Shown here in pieces: positions 63,988-64,000 of a stretch of DNA of 64,000 nt; position 1 is the stretch's first letter, and each line of letters opens with the position of its first letter. The DNA is taken from the NCBI RefSeq assembly GCF_001664485.1, contig NZ_CP013635.1, forward strand, positions 186,001 through 250,000. The letters run 5' to 3'. Made by a program: the position numbers and the translations under genes. The DNA is from Rhizobium sp. N324 (GTDB lineage: Bacteria > Pseudomonadota > Alphaproteobacteria > Rhizobiales > Rhizobiaceae). The notes below the pieces were generated by a model, which searched no databases, was not told where the DNA came from, and saw only the letters and a program-made list of their open reading frames with translations.

Positions 63988-64000
63988 GAGCCCTCACACT

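Overview
The window looks like an accessory, transporter-dense replicon (plasmid or chromid) or catabolic region of a Rhizobium, most like the R. leguminosarum/R. etli group. The reasons are a complete trehalose thuEFGKAB-thuR locus, a Sinorhizobium-type enuR-ehuABCD-eutABCDE ectoine locus, high GC, and a two-palindrome intergenic element resembling the rhizobial RIME1 family. I found no tRNA, rRNA, insertion sequence, phage, CRISPR or defence gene. Species and replicon are inferences.

Layout. 0-4.2 kb (minus): start of a substrate-binding protein gene running off the left edge, its FCD-type GntR regulator, and a four-gene polar amino-acid ABC operon. 4.6-8.6 kb: two divergent chemoreceptors, one soluble with two PAS domains and a C-terminal CheR-docking-like pentapeptide, one membrane-bound. 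8.6-18.8 kb: ectoine/hydroxyectoine uptake (EhuABCD) and catabolism (EutABCDE, with EutD/EutE equal to DoeA/DoeB), the MocR regulator EnuR, and a divergent Lrp/AsnC regulator. 19.0-29.5 kb: an ABC transporter and an unassigned oxidative pathway (luciferase-like monooxygenase, flavin reductase with an extra Nudix-like domain, aldehyde dehydrogenase, alpha/beta hydrolase, carboxymuconolactone-decarboxylase-like protein), with a PucR-type regulator and a DUF1185 protein. 29.5-34.6 kb: a second, nearly identical AsnC gene, a RIME-like element, three 31-bp-spaced repeats, then the last ectoine steps (DoeC-type dehydrogenase, DoeD-type aminotransferase), an MDR oxidoreductase and a DUF4112 protein.

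34.7-42.1 kb: trehalose uptake and 3-keto-sugar metabolism (thuEFGKAB) with divergent thuR and two matching LacI-type operators. 42.2-58.8 kb: an uncharacterised sugar or polyol regulon: a ROK kinase, an epimerase of the ribulose-phosphate family, two hydrolases, two TIM-barrel isomerases, two Gfo/Idh dehydrogenases, a PfkB kinase with a class I aldolase, DeoR and LacI regulators, an isolated ABC ATPase, and a binding protein with two permeases but no ATPase. 58.8-64 kb (minus): a ugp-like permease/ATPase set with a glycerophosphodiester phosphodiesterase, a DeoR/GlpR-type regulator and a HAD phosphatase; its binding protein probably lies beyond the right edge.

How it fits together: imported compatible solutes, trehalose-type sugars, glycerophosphodiester-type substrates and amino acids are converted to central metabolites, each system with its own local regulator. 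The most unusual structural point is that the ectoine genes are divided into two blocks by the oxidative cluster, and that cluster is bracketed by direct copies of the AsnC regulator.
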